Source: Trueperaceae bacterium (GTDB taxonomy: Bacteria > Deinococcota > Deinococci > Deinococcales > Trueperaceae). From it: 64,000 bases of DNA. A model generated the notes under the pieces. That model searched no databases and was not told where the DNA came from. It saw only the letters and a list, made by a program, of their open reading frames with translations. The stretch is taken from assembly GCA_036381035.1 (NCBI GenBank), contig DASVDQ010000026.1, positions 1 to 64,000 on the forward strand, in the 5' to 3' direction. Shown here piece by piece: positions 7,811-17,343 of this stretch. Every line of letters starts with the position of its first letter. Position 1 is the first letter of the stretch. The position numbers were made by a program, and so were the translations under genes.

Positions 7811-8640
7811 GCCGCCCGCGGCTAGCCGTCAACTACTCGCCGCCGCTGGCCCGCCTCGTGGAGGCCGGGGCGGTCTCCATCGACATCTACAAGGTCCCCG
7901 ACTGGGACGACCTCATCGCCGCGGCGTGCGTCTCGGCGCCCTGCTACGTGCACTTCCCCGCCGAGCTGGGGGCCACGCGCCTCGGACTCGACCCGCGGCG
8001 CGCCGCCGACCTGATGCGCCGCACCGGCACCCGCCACCTCAACGCCCACCTCGTGCCGTCGCGGGAGCGCTTCCCCGACGTGGCCGTGGGCGACGTCTCA
8101 CCCGCGGCGCGGCGCCGCGTGACCGAGGCGCTGGTCGCGGACGTCGAGGTACTGGCGGAGGTCGTGGGCGCCGAGAGCGTGATCGTCGAGAACGTCCCCT
8201 ACCGCGGGGAGGAGCACGGCCTCCTGCGCGCGGGCGTCGACCCGCGGGTCGTCGCGGCGGTCGTGGAGGCCACGGGCTGCGGCCTGCTGCTCGACCTCTC
8301 GCACGCCCTCCTGACGGCGCGGACGCTGGGCCTGGGGCTCTGGGGGTACGTCGACGCGCTGCCCACGCACGCCCTGCGCGAGCTGCACGTGTCCGGCGTC
8401 CGTCCCGTCGACGGACGCCTGCGCGACCACCTGCCGCTCACCGAGGACGACGTCGCGAGCCTGCGCGCGGCGCTGGCGCGGGTGCGCGCCGGCGCCTGGC
8501 CGGCGCCGGAGACGGTGGCGTTCGAGTACGGCGGTGTCGGCCCGGTCTTCGAGTGGCGCACGGACCCCGACGTGCTGGCCGAGCAGGTGCCGCTCCTGCG
8601 CGAGCTGGTGGGCTCGCTGGACCAGGCCGCCCCTACCTGA
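7807..8640 (+). CDS. DUF692-like TIM-barrel protein (possible multinuclear iron enzyme)
   Basis: A 277-residue protein with the layout of the DUF692 / MbnB-like family. Visible features are an early AVNYSPPLARLV strand, acidic and histidine residues in ENVPYRGEEHG, LLLDLSHALL, ELHVSGVRPVDG, a following RDHLPL, and FEYGGVG near the end. In characterised relatives such His/Asp/Glu residues bind two or three iron ions and the enzyme modifies cysteines of a small peptide. No small cysteine-rich precursor peptide gene is seen next to it, so this one may act in core metabolism, or the precursor may lie elsewhere. It is coupled to tsaD by a GTGA overlap. Its last 8 bases overlap, tail to tail, with the next gene on the opposite strand. 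A plain xylose-isomerase-like barrel is the alternative. Confidence 0.65.
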   Translation: MSRPRLAVNYSPPLARLVEAGAVSIDIYKVPDWDDLIAAACVSAPCYVHFPAELGATRLGLDPRRAADLMRRTGTRHLNAHLVPSRERFPDVAVGDVSPAARRRVTEALVADVEVLAEVVGAESVIVENVPYRGEEHGLLRAGVDPRVVAAVVEATGCGLLLDLSHALLTARTLGLGLWGYVDALPTHALRELHVSGVRPVDGRLRDHLPLTEDDVASLRAALARVRAGAWPAPETVAFEYGGVGPVFEWRTDPDVLAEQVPLLRELVGSLDQAAPT

Positions 8641-9205
8641 TCGACCCCCACAGGCCGGCCAGGTACATCTCCTGCGTGACCACACCCTTGACCTCCTGCC
8701 CGTCGACGATCACGACGAGCTGCTCGTGCGCGAGCATGCTGCGGAGCTCGGTGACGGCGACGTCGGAGGGCGCCTTGGCCAGCTCCTCCCACGAGGTGAT
8801 GCGGTCGTGGTGCAGGCCCGTGACGCCGATCGGCACGCGGTCCTGGTGGACGATCACGACGCGGTTCTCGAACAGCGTCTGCACCGCCTGGGCGGCGTCC
8901 ACGACGGGGACCTTCATGGCCGCGTCGCCGGCGGTGGGCGGCGCCGAGAGGCCGAAGGAGAGCAGCGTGGGGCTGGGGATGCGCAGCGAGCTGCGCACCC
9001 AGATCAGCGCCAGGGAGTAGGCGAGCACGAACACGGCGCCCTCGAGGAGGCCGGCGGCGTTGAAGTCGCGGAAGCCCAGCCGGCCCTGGCCGGGCACGAC
9101 GAGCGAGACGAGGAGGGAAACTAGCAGTGCGAACGCCACGGCGGCGAGCGCTCCGAGGAGCGCCGCCAGGCGGAGCTGAGAGGGTCTCCTCACGCGTTCC
9201 TCCAC
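8633..9205 (-). CDS. Membrane-anchored CBS-domain-like protein
   Basis: A 190-residue protein with two N-terminal transmembrane helices (about residues 12-36 and 50-68) and a soluble C-terminal part of about 110 residues. That part looks like a CBS pair: VPVVDAAQAVQTLFENRVVIVHQDRVPIGVTG, then LRSMLAHEQLVVIVDGQEVKGVVTQEMYLAGL (each read here only as a pattern). CBS domains usually sense adenine nucleotides. The start codon lies 16 bases inside the end of the nucleotidyltransferase gene, so the two form an operon. It converges with the DUF692 gene with an 8-base overlap. No channel or transporter domain is present, so its partner is unknown. Confidence 0.6.
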   Translation of the reverse strand: MEERVRRPSQLRLAALLGALAAVAFALLVSLLVSLVVPGQGRLGFRDFNAAGLLEGAVFVLAYSLALIWVRSSLRIPSPTLLSFGLSAPPTAGDAAMKVPVVDAAQAVQTLFENRVVIVHQDRVPIGVTGLHHDRITSWEELAKAPSDVAVTELRSMLAHEQLVVIVDGQEVKGVVTQEMYLAGLWGSIR

Positions 9206-9966
9206 TCAGGCTGGGCGGGGTCGAGGACCCCGGGCAGGTGGTCGAGCCTGTCGACGTCGGCCGCCACCGACGCGTCCTCGGTGGGCAGGGCGCGGGCGCT
9301 CACCCCCAGGAGCCGGCCGACCCGCGCCTCGAGGGCCGCCAGCGTCGCCGTGCCGGTGACCAGCCGCAGGAGCACGCCCAGCCCGACGAGGGCGGCGAGG
9401 CGCAGCGGGTCCTTGCGTCCGCCGAAGGCCCGCGCGATCAGGGGCAGCACCGCCGGGACCGCCTCCGCGGCGAGCAGGGCCAGGTTCCCGCCCGTGAAGC
9501 GCCCGTCCCTGAGCCGCACGTAGGTGCGCCTCTGCTCCGGGAAAGCGCGCGCCATGTCCGCTTCCGACACGACCGGGTAGACGACCTGCGCCCCCGTGGA
9601 CCGGGCGCCGTCGACGAACCTGGCCACGGCGTCGGGGACGAGCCAGGGCAGGTCGGCGGTGGCCAGCAGCACCTCCGTGGCCCCGCGGCCCAGCGCGGCG
9701 CCGAGGCCGAGGGCGAACGAGTCCTCGAACCGCCGTCCGGACGGCAGGCGCACGAGGTCGTAGCCGGCGAGCTCGAGCTCGCCAGGGCCCACGTACACGA
9801 CCTCGTCCACGCGTCCCGAGCCCGCCAGGGCGTCCAAGACGTAGGCCGCGAGAGGACGGCCCGCCACGGGCAGGAGCGCCTTGGCGGGGACCCCGGCGGC
9901 GACGGCTAGCGCGTCGCCGGGGTCGCCCCCGGCCAGCACCACGGCTGTCACCCCTCCCGGCGGCAT
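9190..9966 (-). CDS. MobA-like NTP transferase domain protein
   Basis: A 258-residue protein of the NTP_transf_3 / MobA superfamily. The nucleotide-binding N-terminus reads VTAVVLAGGDPGD and is followed by KALLPVAGRPLAAYVLDAL, with the acidic metal-binding site in LLATADLPWL near residue 107. FTGGNLALL at about residue 165 is a typical downstream motif. These enzymes transfer NMP from CTP, GTP or UTP to a phosphorylated acceptor; the acceptor here is unknown. The hydrophobic stretch at about 190-215 is unusual for MobA itself and could be a membrane-associated helix. A -10 hexamer lies 5 bases upstream of ATG, and a strong hairpin insulates it from the PEGA gene. Confidence 0.8.
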   Translation of the reverse strand: MPPGGVTAVVLAGGDPGDALAVAAGVPAKALLPVAGRPLAAYVLDALAGSGRVDEVVYVGPGELELAGYDLVRLPSGRRFEDSFALGLGAALGRGATEVLLATADLPWLVPDAVARFVDGARSTGAQVVYPVVSEADMARAFPEQRRTYVRLRDGRFTGGNLALLAAEAVPAVLPLIARAFGGRKDPLRLAALVGLGVLLRLVTGTATLAALEARVGRLLGVSARALPTEDASVAADVDRLDHLPGVLDPAQPEWRNA

Positions 9967-9971
9967 GGCGG

Positions 9972-9977
9972 AGTCTA
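9972..9977 (-). promoter_or_regulatory. -10 element TAGACT before the NTP transferase gene
   Basis: On the minus strand TAGACT is followed by 5 bases and the ATG at 9966. It lies immediately downstream of the 12-base-pair hairpin that terminates the preceding gene. Confidence 0.55.
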
Positions 9978-9984
9978 CCTAAGT

Positions 9985-10014
9985 GCCGGAGCCCGCGACC
10001 GTGCGGGCTCCGGC
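9985..10014 (-). terminator. Strong hairpin downstream of the PEGA gene
   Basis: A perfect 12-base-pair stem (GCCGGAGCCCGC paired with GCGGGCTCCGGC) with a 6-base loop lies 23 bases past the PEGA stop. No U-tract follows, so termination may be intrinsic but weak or need a factor. Confidence 0.6.
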
Positions 10015-10037
10015 GTCGAGGACGGGAGGGGGCAGGC

Positions 10038-11261
10038 TCAGAAGCGCGACTGTCTGACGTTCAGCTCGACGGTGCGTCCCGGCTCGAGGGTGAACGTCGT
10101 CACGTACGTCGAGTAGCGGGGCGCGATGACGACGATCTCGTGGCGTCCGGGCTGCACGTCGCGCAGCTCGAGGCGGCCGCTGCCCGAGGGGATGTTGCCG
10201 GCGTAGCTGCCGTCGAGGAAGACCGTCGCCCCGCCGACGTTCGCCTGGATCACGACGACCGAGCTGGTGCCGCGCATGGTGACGTCGACGACGGTGTCGC
10301 GGCCCTCGGAGACGCGGAAGCCGATGACCTGGCTCTCGTAGCCGGGGAGCTCGAAGGTGGCCTCGTACTGGCCGGGCTCGAAGCGGATCGAGCCGGTGGG
10401 CGTGGTGCCGACGTAGCGCCCGTCGACGTAGACGTCGGCGCCCGAGGGCGAGCTCGTGAACGAGGCGCTGCCCGCCCGCACGCGCTGCCGCAGGTTCGCG
10501 GTGACGGGCTCGGTGCGTCCGGGCGAGACGTTCACCGAGGTCGTGAACTCCTCGTAGCCGGCGAGCACGAAGCGCACGTCGTGGCGCCCGGGCCTGGTCC
10601 CGAAGGAGACCGGCGTGTAGCCGACGAAGCTGCCGTCGACGTAGACCTCGGCGCCGCTGGGGTTCGACCGCAGCTGCAGCGTGCCGTAAGCCGCCTGCGG
10701 CGGCCGGTCGCCGACGTAGTAGAGCGCGGTGTCGGTGACCCAGTCCTCCTGCGGGATGGGGTTGACGATGATGCGGAAGCCCTGGACGAAGCCCTCCTCG
10801 CCGATCGAGCTGTGGGCGAACAGGTCGTCCTCGTCGTCGAAGCGCGCCAGCTGCCTGGTGTCCAGCGGCGACCGGCTGGCGACGGCGATGACCTTCGAGA
10901 GGCCGCGCGGCGGCGCGATGTTGAACACGTAGCGCGCGCGGGGCGGCGGGAGCGTCACGGTGCTGCCGCCGCGCACGAAGTTGTCGTCGTCGAACCGGTT
11001 CGGGAAGATCTGCGTGATCTCGCCGTTGGGCTTGACGTCGAAGACGTAGACGTAGCTGTCCTCGGCGGGGCGCACGGAGATCCTCACCTCCTCGCCCACC
11101 TGGTAGGAGGGGGCGCCTTCGCCCGTGGGGTCGCGGTCGAGCCAAACGTCCACGCCGAAGCTCGGACGCGGGTTCACGACTATCGCCTGCGGGCTAACCA
11201 CGATCTGAGCGGACGCCGCGGAGGCGAAGAGCAAGGCTAGGCCTAAGAGTCGTTTGAGCAT
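10038..11261 (-). CDS. Secreted DUF4384 protein with three PEGA repeats
   Basis: A 407-residue exported protein. A signal peptide (MLKRLLGLALLFASAASA) is followed by a DUF4384-type domain (residues about 30-110, with YQVGEEVRISVRPAEDSYVY and a GEITQIFPN strand). Three PEGA beta-sandwich repeats then occupy about residues 195-405. They are recognisable by SGAEVYVDGSFVG-TP, SGADVYVDGRYVGTTP and GATVFLDGSYAGNIP, each followed by a PG-RH/EPGQYE-like strand. PEGA domains are surface or peptidoglycan-proximal modules. The same layout is common in Deinococcus and supports that assignment. ATG at 11261 is chosen over the longer open frame because a perfect AAAGGAGG ribosome site lies upstream and the signal peptide begins there. 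It is one of few genes here with a strong Shine-Dalgarno. Confidence 0.88.
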   Translation of the reverse strand: MLKRLLGLALLFASAASAQIVVSPQAIVVNPRPSFGVDVWLDRDPTGEGAPSYQVGEEVRISVRPAEDSYVYVFDVKPNGEITQIFPNRFDDDNFVRGGSTVTLPPPRARYVFNIAPPRGLSKVIAVASRSPLDTRQLARFDDEDDLFAHSSIGEEGFVQGFRIIVNPIPQEDWVTDTALYYVGDRPPQAAYGTLQLRSNPSGAEVYVDGSFVGYTPVSFGTRPGRHDVRFVLAGYEEFTTSVNVSPGRTEPVTANLRQRVRAGSASFTSSPSGADVYVDGRYVGTTPTGSIRFEPGQYEATFELPGYESQVIGFRVSEGRDTVVDVTMRGTSSVVVIQANVGGATVFLDGSYAGNIPSGSGRLELRDVQPGRHEIVVIAPRYSTYVTTFTLEPGRTVELNVRQSRF

Positions 11262-11386
11262 GGCCTGCCTCCTTTCTGGCAGGAGGGTAGCACCGGCCCA
11301 CATACGCTCGTTATGGACCTCCTAACGGCTTCTTCATCCTGTGCGGGGGATGTCGCAGCCCCGCGTCGCGGCGTGCGGGCGTGGGC

Positions 11387-11392
11387 TAAGTT
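11387..11392 (+). promoter_or_regulatory. -10 element TAAGTT of leaderless LolA-like gene
   Basis: TAAGTT lies 7 bases before the ATG at 11400, with no Shine-Dalgarno between. Confidence 0.5.
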
Positions 11393-11399
11393 GTGCCCC

Positions 11400-12113
11400 A
11401 TGCGAGCCATCACGCCACGATCGCTTCGCCTGGCCGCGGCCGCCGCGCTGCTGGCCGGCCTCGCCGCCGCGCAGGAGCCCCCGTCCGTGGAGACGATCCT
11501 CGACAACGTTACGCAGGCCGCCCGGGACCTCCAGGACGCGTCGTTCCTGCTCACGGGGCGCGTGATCGACGCCGACGGCACCGAGTTCGCGCTCGAGATC
11601 GAGGTGCAGGTGATCCCGGGCCAGGACCTGGCGAGCGCGTACATCATCCAGCCCGACGCCCTGGCGGACAACCAGATCGTCCTCGACGGCGCGTCCGTGT
11701 ACAGCTACTCGTTCCTCACGAACCAGGTGACGATCTTCGACGCCGACGACCCCGACGCGCTGGGCGGCATCCTGCCCACGGGGCAGGACGGCGCCACGGC
11801 GAACCTGTCGCTCGACCTCGGCCAGATCCTGGAGGGCTACGACGCCGAGCTCGTGGGCGTCGAGGACGGCCCCGACGGTCCCGTCTACCGGCTGGCCTTC
11901 GCGAACCGCGACAGGGAGGCGATGATCCTCGACGTCGACGCCTGGGTCCTGGCCGCCGACTGGCTGCCGCGCCGCCTCGTCTTCAAGGAGGAGGACGGCC
12001 GCGTCGTCGCCGAGCTGAACGCCGAGCAGCTCGTCGTGAACCAGGGCCTCGACCCCGCGGAGGTGCGGGCCCTGCCCGAGGACGCCGAGGTCATCGACAA
12101 CCGCTCTGACTGA
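11400..12113 (+). CDS. LolA-like outer-membrane lipoprotein-sorting protein
   Basis: A 237-residue exported protein. The signal peptide (MRAITPRSLRL, hydrophobic core, cleavage after LAAA near residue 24) is followed by one beta-rich domain. The layout VETILDNVTQAARDLQDASFLLTGRV at its start, DGASVYSYSFLTNQVTIFD in the middle and WLPRRLVFKEEDGRVVAELNAEQLVVNQGLDPAEV near the end (each seen as separate short stretches) fits LolA/LolB-type or MucB-like fat-binding half-barrels. The role is probably carrying or sensing lipoproteins or lipids at the cell envelope. ATG at 11400 is chosen because the leaderless -10 and the signal peptide agree on it. The gene stands alone, divergent from the PEGA gene and convergent with fumC. 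Confidence 0.75.
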   Translation: MRAITPRSLRLAAAAALLAGLAAAQEPPSVETILDNVTQAARDLQDASFLLTGRVIDADGTEFALEIEVQVIPGQDLASAYIIQPDALADNQIVLDGASVYSYSFLTNQVTIFDADDPDALGGILPTGQDGATANLSLDLGQILEGYDAELVGVEDGPDGPVYRLAFANRDREAMILDVDAWVLAADWLPRRLVFKEEDGRVVAELNAEQLVVNQGLDPAEVRALPEDAEVIDNRSD

Positions 12114-12145
12114 CGCGGCCGGGGTCAGCGCCGTCCCCTGAGCGC

Positions 12146-12157
12146 CGTCCCGGGACG
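12146..12157. terminator. Palindrome in the LolA-like/fumC convergent gap
   Basis: A perfect 12-base palindrome (CGTCCC/GGGACG) lies between two convergent genes. It has no loop and no T-run, so a terminator role is only weakly supported. Confidence 0.25.
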
Positions 12158-12222
12158 AGCGGGCGCAGCGCGCGCCGACCGGGCGGCCGGCGCCCCTCGA
12201 CCGTCACCCTGGTGCCTCCTAG

Positions 12223-13602
<1,380 letters not shown>

Positions 13603-13608
13603 GGGCCC

Positions 13609-13614
13609 ATGCTA
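13609..13614 (-). promoter_or_regulatory. -10 element TAGCAT of leaderless fumC
   Basis: Minus-strand TAGCAT followed by 6 bases and the fumC GTG. Confidence 0.6.
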
Positions 13615-13632
13615 CCCGCGGCCGCCGCGGGT
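13614..13632 (-). terminator. Hairpin between the G8 lipoprotein gene and fumC
   Basis: A perfect 8-base-pair stem (ACCCGCGG / CCGCGGGT, loop of 3) lies about 80 bases downstream of the G8 gene and directly upstream of the fumC -10 element. It is a likely insulator or terminator for minus-strand transcripts. Confidence 0.4.
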
Positions 13633-13709
13633 CCCGCACCGCCAGGGGAGCCGGGGGCTACCGCCTACCGGTCGGCTCCGCGGACCGTGCGGGCGACGCC
13701 ACGGGGCCG

Positions 13710-16265
13710 CTACGACCCGCACAGCGGCGCCGTGCAGACGTCGAGGTAGGCCCACTCGTGGCCGCCCCGCACCGAGAGCTTCAGCCACAGGCGCCCGTCC
13801 TCCACGAGGTAGGCGGGCCCGGCGTGGGAGCGCAGCTCGTCAAGCGACGCGACCTCCGGCGCCACGTTGCGCTCGTCCACCCACCAGTCGACGTACGGGT
13901 ACGCCTCGGCGCCTTGCCACGGCAGCGACACGACGACCGCGTCCCCGGGCGCGACGCCCTCGGTGAGCCCCAGGCGCAGGTGGTCCGGCGCTCCCGCGTA
14001 CTCGTACGAGTACTCGTCGCCGTAGCGCGCCACCGTCCTGAAGAGGTGGGGCGGCTCGGCGGGCGAGCCGTACATCACGTGCGCGACGCCGTCGCCGCGC
14101 CGCACGGTGACCGGGCCGAGCCCCTCGGCCGGTCCCGCGACGACGTCGAGCGAGAGGCCCACGTACGGCCCGCGGCAGGCGAGGGCGTTCCACTCGGCCC
14201 TGAGGGTGCAGTCGGCGGACGCCAGGAACGGGTCGTTCACCGTGACCCAGAGACCCGGCGTGCCCGTGACGCTGCCGTCGGCGTCGCGGAACACGGCGCT
14301 GCGGTACCCGTCCTCGCCCGCCTCGGCGTTCCCGACGCGGCTGTGCAGGTAGACGCGGTTCACGCCGGGGGCGAACGTGAGGCCGCTGGCCCAGTTGTCC
14401 GCGGCGGTGGCGTAGTGCGTGAAGTCGAGGTAGCTCAGGGCGGCCGCCTGGCGCCGGGCGTTGGGGACGTAGCCGGCGAAGCGGCTGTCCTTCACGTGGA
14501 CGGTGCCGTCGTAGAACTCGAAGCCGCGCAGCGTGAAGCTGGGGTCCCAGGGCCGCGGCAGGTGGCGTCCGGCCGCCGCGCTCTCGTCGTCCCACTCCGG
14601 CCAGGTGCCGACGTTCGGCGTCTCGCCCACGAAGGCCACGCCCTCGGCGCCGCTCTCGTCGGAGGCGAAGGTGACGCCGCGGGCGTTGTCGCTCAGCACC
14701 CCGCCCGCGAGCACGGCGTGGGAGCCGCGGAACCAGGCGCCGCCGCCGCGGTGCTTGTAGGCCACGAACCCCGCGAACACCGCCGTCACGGCGCTGTCCT
14801 CGTCGAGCGGGTCGAGGCGCGGCTCGTACCGCGTGGGCGGGTTGTCGCCGAGGTCGGCGGTGGGGCCGTTGTCGACGAGCAGGCCGAACTCGCGGTTCGA
14901 GTGGGCGGCGTTGCCCTCGAACCTGCCCAGGGGCGTGTGGCGCGGCCACACGTCGGTCTCGTCGGCGGCGAGCCCCGTCGGGTGCTCGGGCAGCGCGTAC
15001 CAGAAGCCGGTACCGCGGGAGCTGGCCGCGACGTTGCCGACGAGGTCGTTCGCGGGGTTCGTGACCCAGAAGCCGGCGGGGCCCAGGTACGAGTGGTCGG
15101 AGGGCAGCACCGCGTCGTCGGCGGGCGGCTTCATGACCACCAGCGCCAGGTTCCGGTAGAGCTCGTTCCCGGTCTCGTCGCCGTCCTCGAGGAAGAAGCA
15201 GTGGCCGTAGGTCGAGTAGCCGACGACGTCCTCGACGAGCACGCCGTTCGTGCCGTGGACCGTCACGCACCGGTGGTAGGCGTCGTGGACGCTGGTCCGC
15301 CTCACGAAGCTCTCCCGCCCGCCGTCGCCGACCTGGTGGAAGTGCACCGGGTAGCGCGCCAGGCGCCCGCGCTGGCCCATGCGGTAGAGCTCGACGGCGT
15401 CGAGCCGCAGGCGCCCCTCGCCCATCACCATCACGTGGCCGCCGAACTGGCCATCGTCGCTCTGCGCGTCGCCCCTGATCACGATGTTGCGGCTGAGGCG
15501 GGCCACCTCGGCGCGCTGGTCCACGACGATCCCCCCGACCTCCATCAGCGTGCCCTGGTGGAAGAACGACAGGGGAGCGTCGAGCTCGACCGTGTCGCCC
15601 GCCACGGACACCACGGTCCGCTCCTCGACCTGGTCGTCGCCGTCCTCGCCGTAGCCGGCGAAGTCCGTGGAGGCCACGACGATCCTCTCGCCCGGCCGCC
15701 AGCCCGTGGCGTCCTGCAGCCAGACCTGGCTGTCGCCCGGGTGCGCGTCGCGCGCCAGCCACGTCCAGCTCGAGCCGACCATGTCGCCGTAGAGCTCGAT
15801 GACGCCGCCCATGGTCGCCAGGAACTTCGTGCCCATGCCCATCAGGTCCGCCTCGCTCTCCGGGCCCGTGAGCGTGATGACGGCGCGTCCGCGGTAGGGC
15901 TCGGCGCTGCTGCCGGCGTAGAGGCCGCCGTGGACCAGGATCCACCCGGCCGTCAGCTCGACCTCGCCCTCGCCCAGGACCAGCGCCCCGTCGATCGTCA
16001 GGCTGGCGAGCGGCGGCGGGGTGACGTCGAGGAGCATCACGGTGCCTTCCGGCACCACGACGTCGTCCCCCGCGGCGGGCACCTCGCCGCCCGGCCAGGC
16101 GGCGGGGTCGGACCACAGGGCCGTGGGCTCCGGCGGCGGGGGGCTGGGGTCGCGCGGCCGCGGGGCGGCGCCCCGGTCGGGCGGCGGCTCCTGGGCGCCG
16201 CAGGCGGCGAGGACGACGACGAGCGCCGCGAGAGCGGCGCGGGAGAGGACGCTCAGCAGGCGCAT
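13710..16265 (-). CDS. Large lipoprotein with G8 domain and right-handed beta-helix
   Basis: An 851-residue exported lipoprotein. The N-terminus MRLLSVLSRAALAALVVV ends in lipobox LAAC (Cys near residue 22) and a proline-rich linker. A G8 domain follows (about residues 48-170: LWSDPAAWPGGEVPAAGDDV, VVPEGTVMLLD, GALVLGEGEVELTAGWILVHGG). Next come repeats typical of parallel beta-helices (IVIRGDAQSDDGQFGGHVMV, YPVHFHQVGDGGRES, VHGTNGVLVEDVVGYSTYGH). The architecture matches the CEMIP/TMEM2 group, some members of which act on or bind hyaluronan. Histidine/aspartate-rich positions in YPVHFHQVG and SVHDAYHRC are conserved-looking. It probably binds or cleaves an extracellular polysaccharide. It follows the esterase gene by 44 bases on the same strand. 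The start is the ATG that exposes the lipoprotein signal. Confidence 0.82.
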   Translation of the reverse strand: MRLLSVLSRAALAALVVVLAACGAQEPPPDRGAAPRPRDPSPPPPEPTALWSDPAAWPGGEVPAAGDDVVVPEGTVMLLDVTPPPLASLTIDGALVLGEGEVELTAGWILVHGGLYAGSSAEPYRGRAVITLTGPESEADLMGMGTKFLATMGGVIELYGDMVGSSWTWLARDAHPGDSQVWLQDATGWRPGERIVVASTDFAGYGEDGDDQVEERTVVSVAGDTVELDAPLSFFHQGTLMEVGGIVVDQRAEVARLSRNIVIRGDAQSDDGQFGGHVMVMGEGRLRLDAVELYRMGQRGRLARYPVHFHQVGDGGRESFVRRTSVHDAYHRCVTVHGTNGVLVEDVVGYSTYGHCFFLEDGDETGNELYRNLALVVMKPPADDAVLPSDHSYLGPAGFWVTNPANDLVGNVAASSRGTGFWYALPEHPTGLAADETDVWPRHTPLGRFEGNAAHSNREFGLLVDNGPTADLGDNPPTRYEPRLDPLDEDSAVTAVFAGFVAYKHRGGGAWFRGSHAVLAGGVLSDNARGVTFASDESGAEGVAFVGETPNVGTWPEWDDESAAAGRHLPRPWDPSFTLRGFEFYDGTVHVKDSRFAGYVPNARRQAAALSYLDFTHYATAADNWASGLTFAPGVNRVYLHSRVGNAEAGEDGYRSAVFRDADGSVTGTPGLWVTVNDPFLASADCTLRAEWNALACRGPYVGLSLDVVAGPAEGLGPVTVRRGDGVAHVMYGSPAEPPHLFRTVARYGDEYSYEYAGAPDHLRLGLTEGVAPGDAVVVSLPWQGAEAYPYVDWWVDERNVAPEVASLDELRSHAGPAYLVEDGRLWLKLSVRGGHEWAYLDVCTAPLCGS

Positions 16266-16309
16266 CCCGAGAAGGTACTCGTCAGCGGGGGCGACGTTCG
16301 TGGCGGACC

Positions 16310-17305
16310 TCATGACGACAACACCGTGCGCAGCGCCGCGGGCAGGGCGTCCTTCCAGTTCGGCCAGTTGTGGCCGGCGCTGCTCTCCGTGTAGGCGCAC
16401 CTCACCCCCTCGCGTTCGGCCAGGGCCGCGGCGGCCTCGCGGTTCACCCCGTGCAGCCACTCGAGCGTGCCCACGTGGAGGTGCCAGGTGCGCGGCAGCG
16501 GCGTGCCGGGGTCGCGCAGGCGCTCCACCAGCCACGACTCCCGCGCACGGTAGGGGTCGAACGACTCGGGCGTGCCGAGGAACGCCCCCGACAGCGAGAG
16601 CATGGCGTCGTCGCGTGCCGCGTCAGGTTCGCGCGCGGCGCGGCGCAGCGCGAGCGTCGCGGAGGCGAGGGCGCCCAGGCTCGCGCCCACCCAGACCCGC
16701 TCGGGGGTGAGGGGGTAGCGCGCGGCCAGCTCCGGCTCCAGCTCCTCCTCCACGAAGCGCTGATAAGCCTCCGAGAAGGCGTACTCGACCATGCGGTCGA
16801 CGGGCTCGACGAACGCCAGGCGCGCGGGGCGGACCTCGCCGCGGCGGAGGAGCGCCTCCAGCACCAGGTGCAGCGCGCCGACGCGCTTGAAGGCCACGCC
16901 GTCCTGCACGACGGCCAGCGGCGTGGCCTCGTCCGCCGCCACCCGCGCGGGCGTGTAGACGGCGACCCGGCGGGTCTGGCCGAGGGCGCGGCTCTCGATC
17001 CGCAGCCTCTCCTCCGTGCCGCCGCCGAGGTCCGCGGGCGGGTCGGCGAGCTCGTGACGCCGGTAGGAGGGGCCGGTCACGCAGCTGACCTCGCCGTACC
17101 AGACGCTGGGCGCGCGGCATCGGCCCGCGGGGTCTGGCCTCACGGCGCCGTCCTCGCCGATGAAGCCGTACTCGAAGTAGACGTCGTCGGGCAGCTCGAG
17201 CTCGAGGGTCTCGCCGGGCGTGACGGGCCGCGGGGCCCTGGCCATGTCGGTGAGGTCGCTGGCGAGCTGCCGCGCCCAGGAGGGGACAGTGACCCTCAGC
17301 ACCAT
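16310..17305 (-). CDS. Enterochelin-esterase-like serine hydrolase
   Basis: A 331-residue alpha/beta hydrolase of the Fes / esterase-D-like group. An N-terminal beta domain (about 1-80) precedes the catalytic domain. The nucleophile elbow is GASLGA with Ser209, and the catalytic histidine is H312 in SAGHNWPNW. VQDGVAFKRVGALHLVLEALL (residues about 133-153) matches the esterase family pattern. No signal peptide is seen, so it is probably cytosolic. Real substrates may be acyl-sugars or siderophore esters. It sits upstream of the G8 lipoprotein in an apparent two-gene operon, so a role in polysaccharide de-esterification is a guess. The -10 hexamer TAGACT lies 6 bases before the ATG. Confidence 0.8.
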   Translation of the reverse strand: MVLRVTVPSWARQLASDLTDMARAPRPVTPGETLELELPDDVYFEYGFIGEDGAVRPDPAGRCRAPSVWYGEVSCVTGPSYRRHELADPPADLGGGTEERLRIESRALGQTRRVAVYTPARVAADEATPLAVVQDGVAFKRVGALHLVLEALLRRGEVRPARLAFVEPVDRMVEYAFSEAYQRFVEEELEPELAARYPLTPERVWVGASLGALASATLALRRAAREPDAARDDAMLSLSGAFLGTPESFDPYRARESWLVERLRDPGTPLPRTWHLHVGTLEWLHGVNREAAAALAEREGVRCAYTESSAGHNWPNWKDALPAALRTVLSS

Positions 17306-17311
17306 GCGCCG

Positions 17312-17337
17312 AGTCTATAGGCGGCCGGAGTTACACT
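17312..17337. promoter_or_regulatory. Divergent pair of leaderless -10 elements (esterase and malY-like)
   Basis: The 38-base gap between two divergent genes holds a minus-strand TAGACT (17312-17317, 6 bases before the esterase ATG) and a plus-strand TACACT (17332-17337, 6 bases before the GTG at 17344). The two promoters are back to back, with their -35 regions inside or beyond each other. Confidence 0.6.
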
Positions 17338-17343
17338 CGCCGG

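Noticed and set aside
13758-16394. Very long open frame antisense to the G8 lipoprotein gene
   Set aside because: It is a GC-rich shadow frame: the minus-strand frame has a lipobox, G8 motifs and normal composition; this one is Val/Arg/His repetitive.
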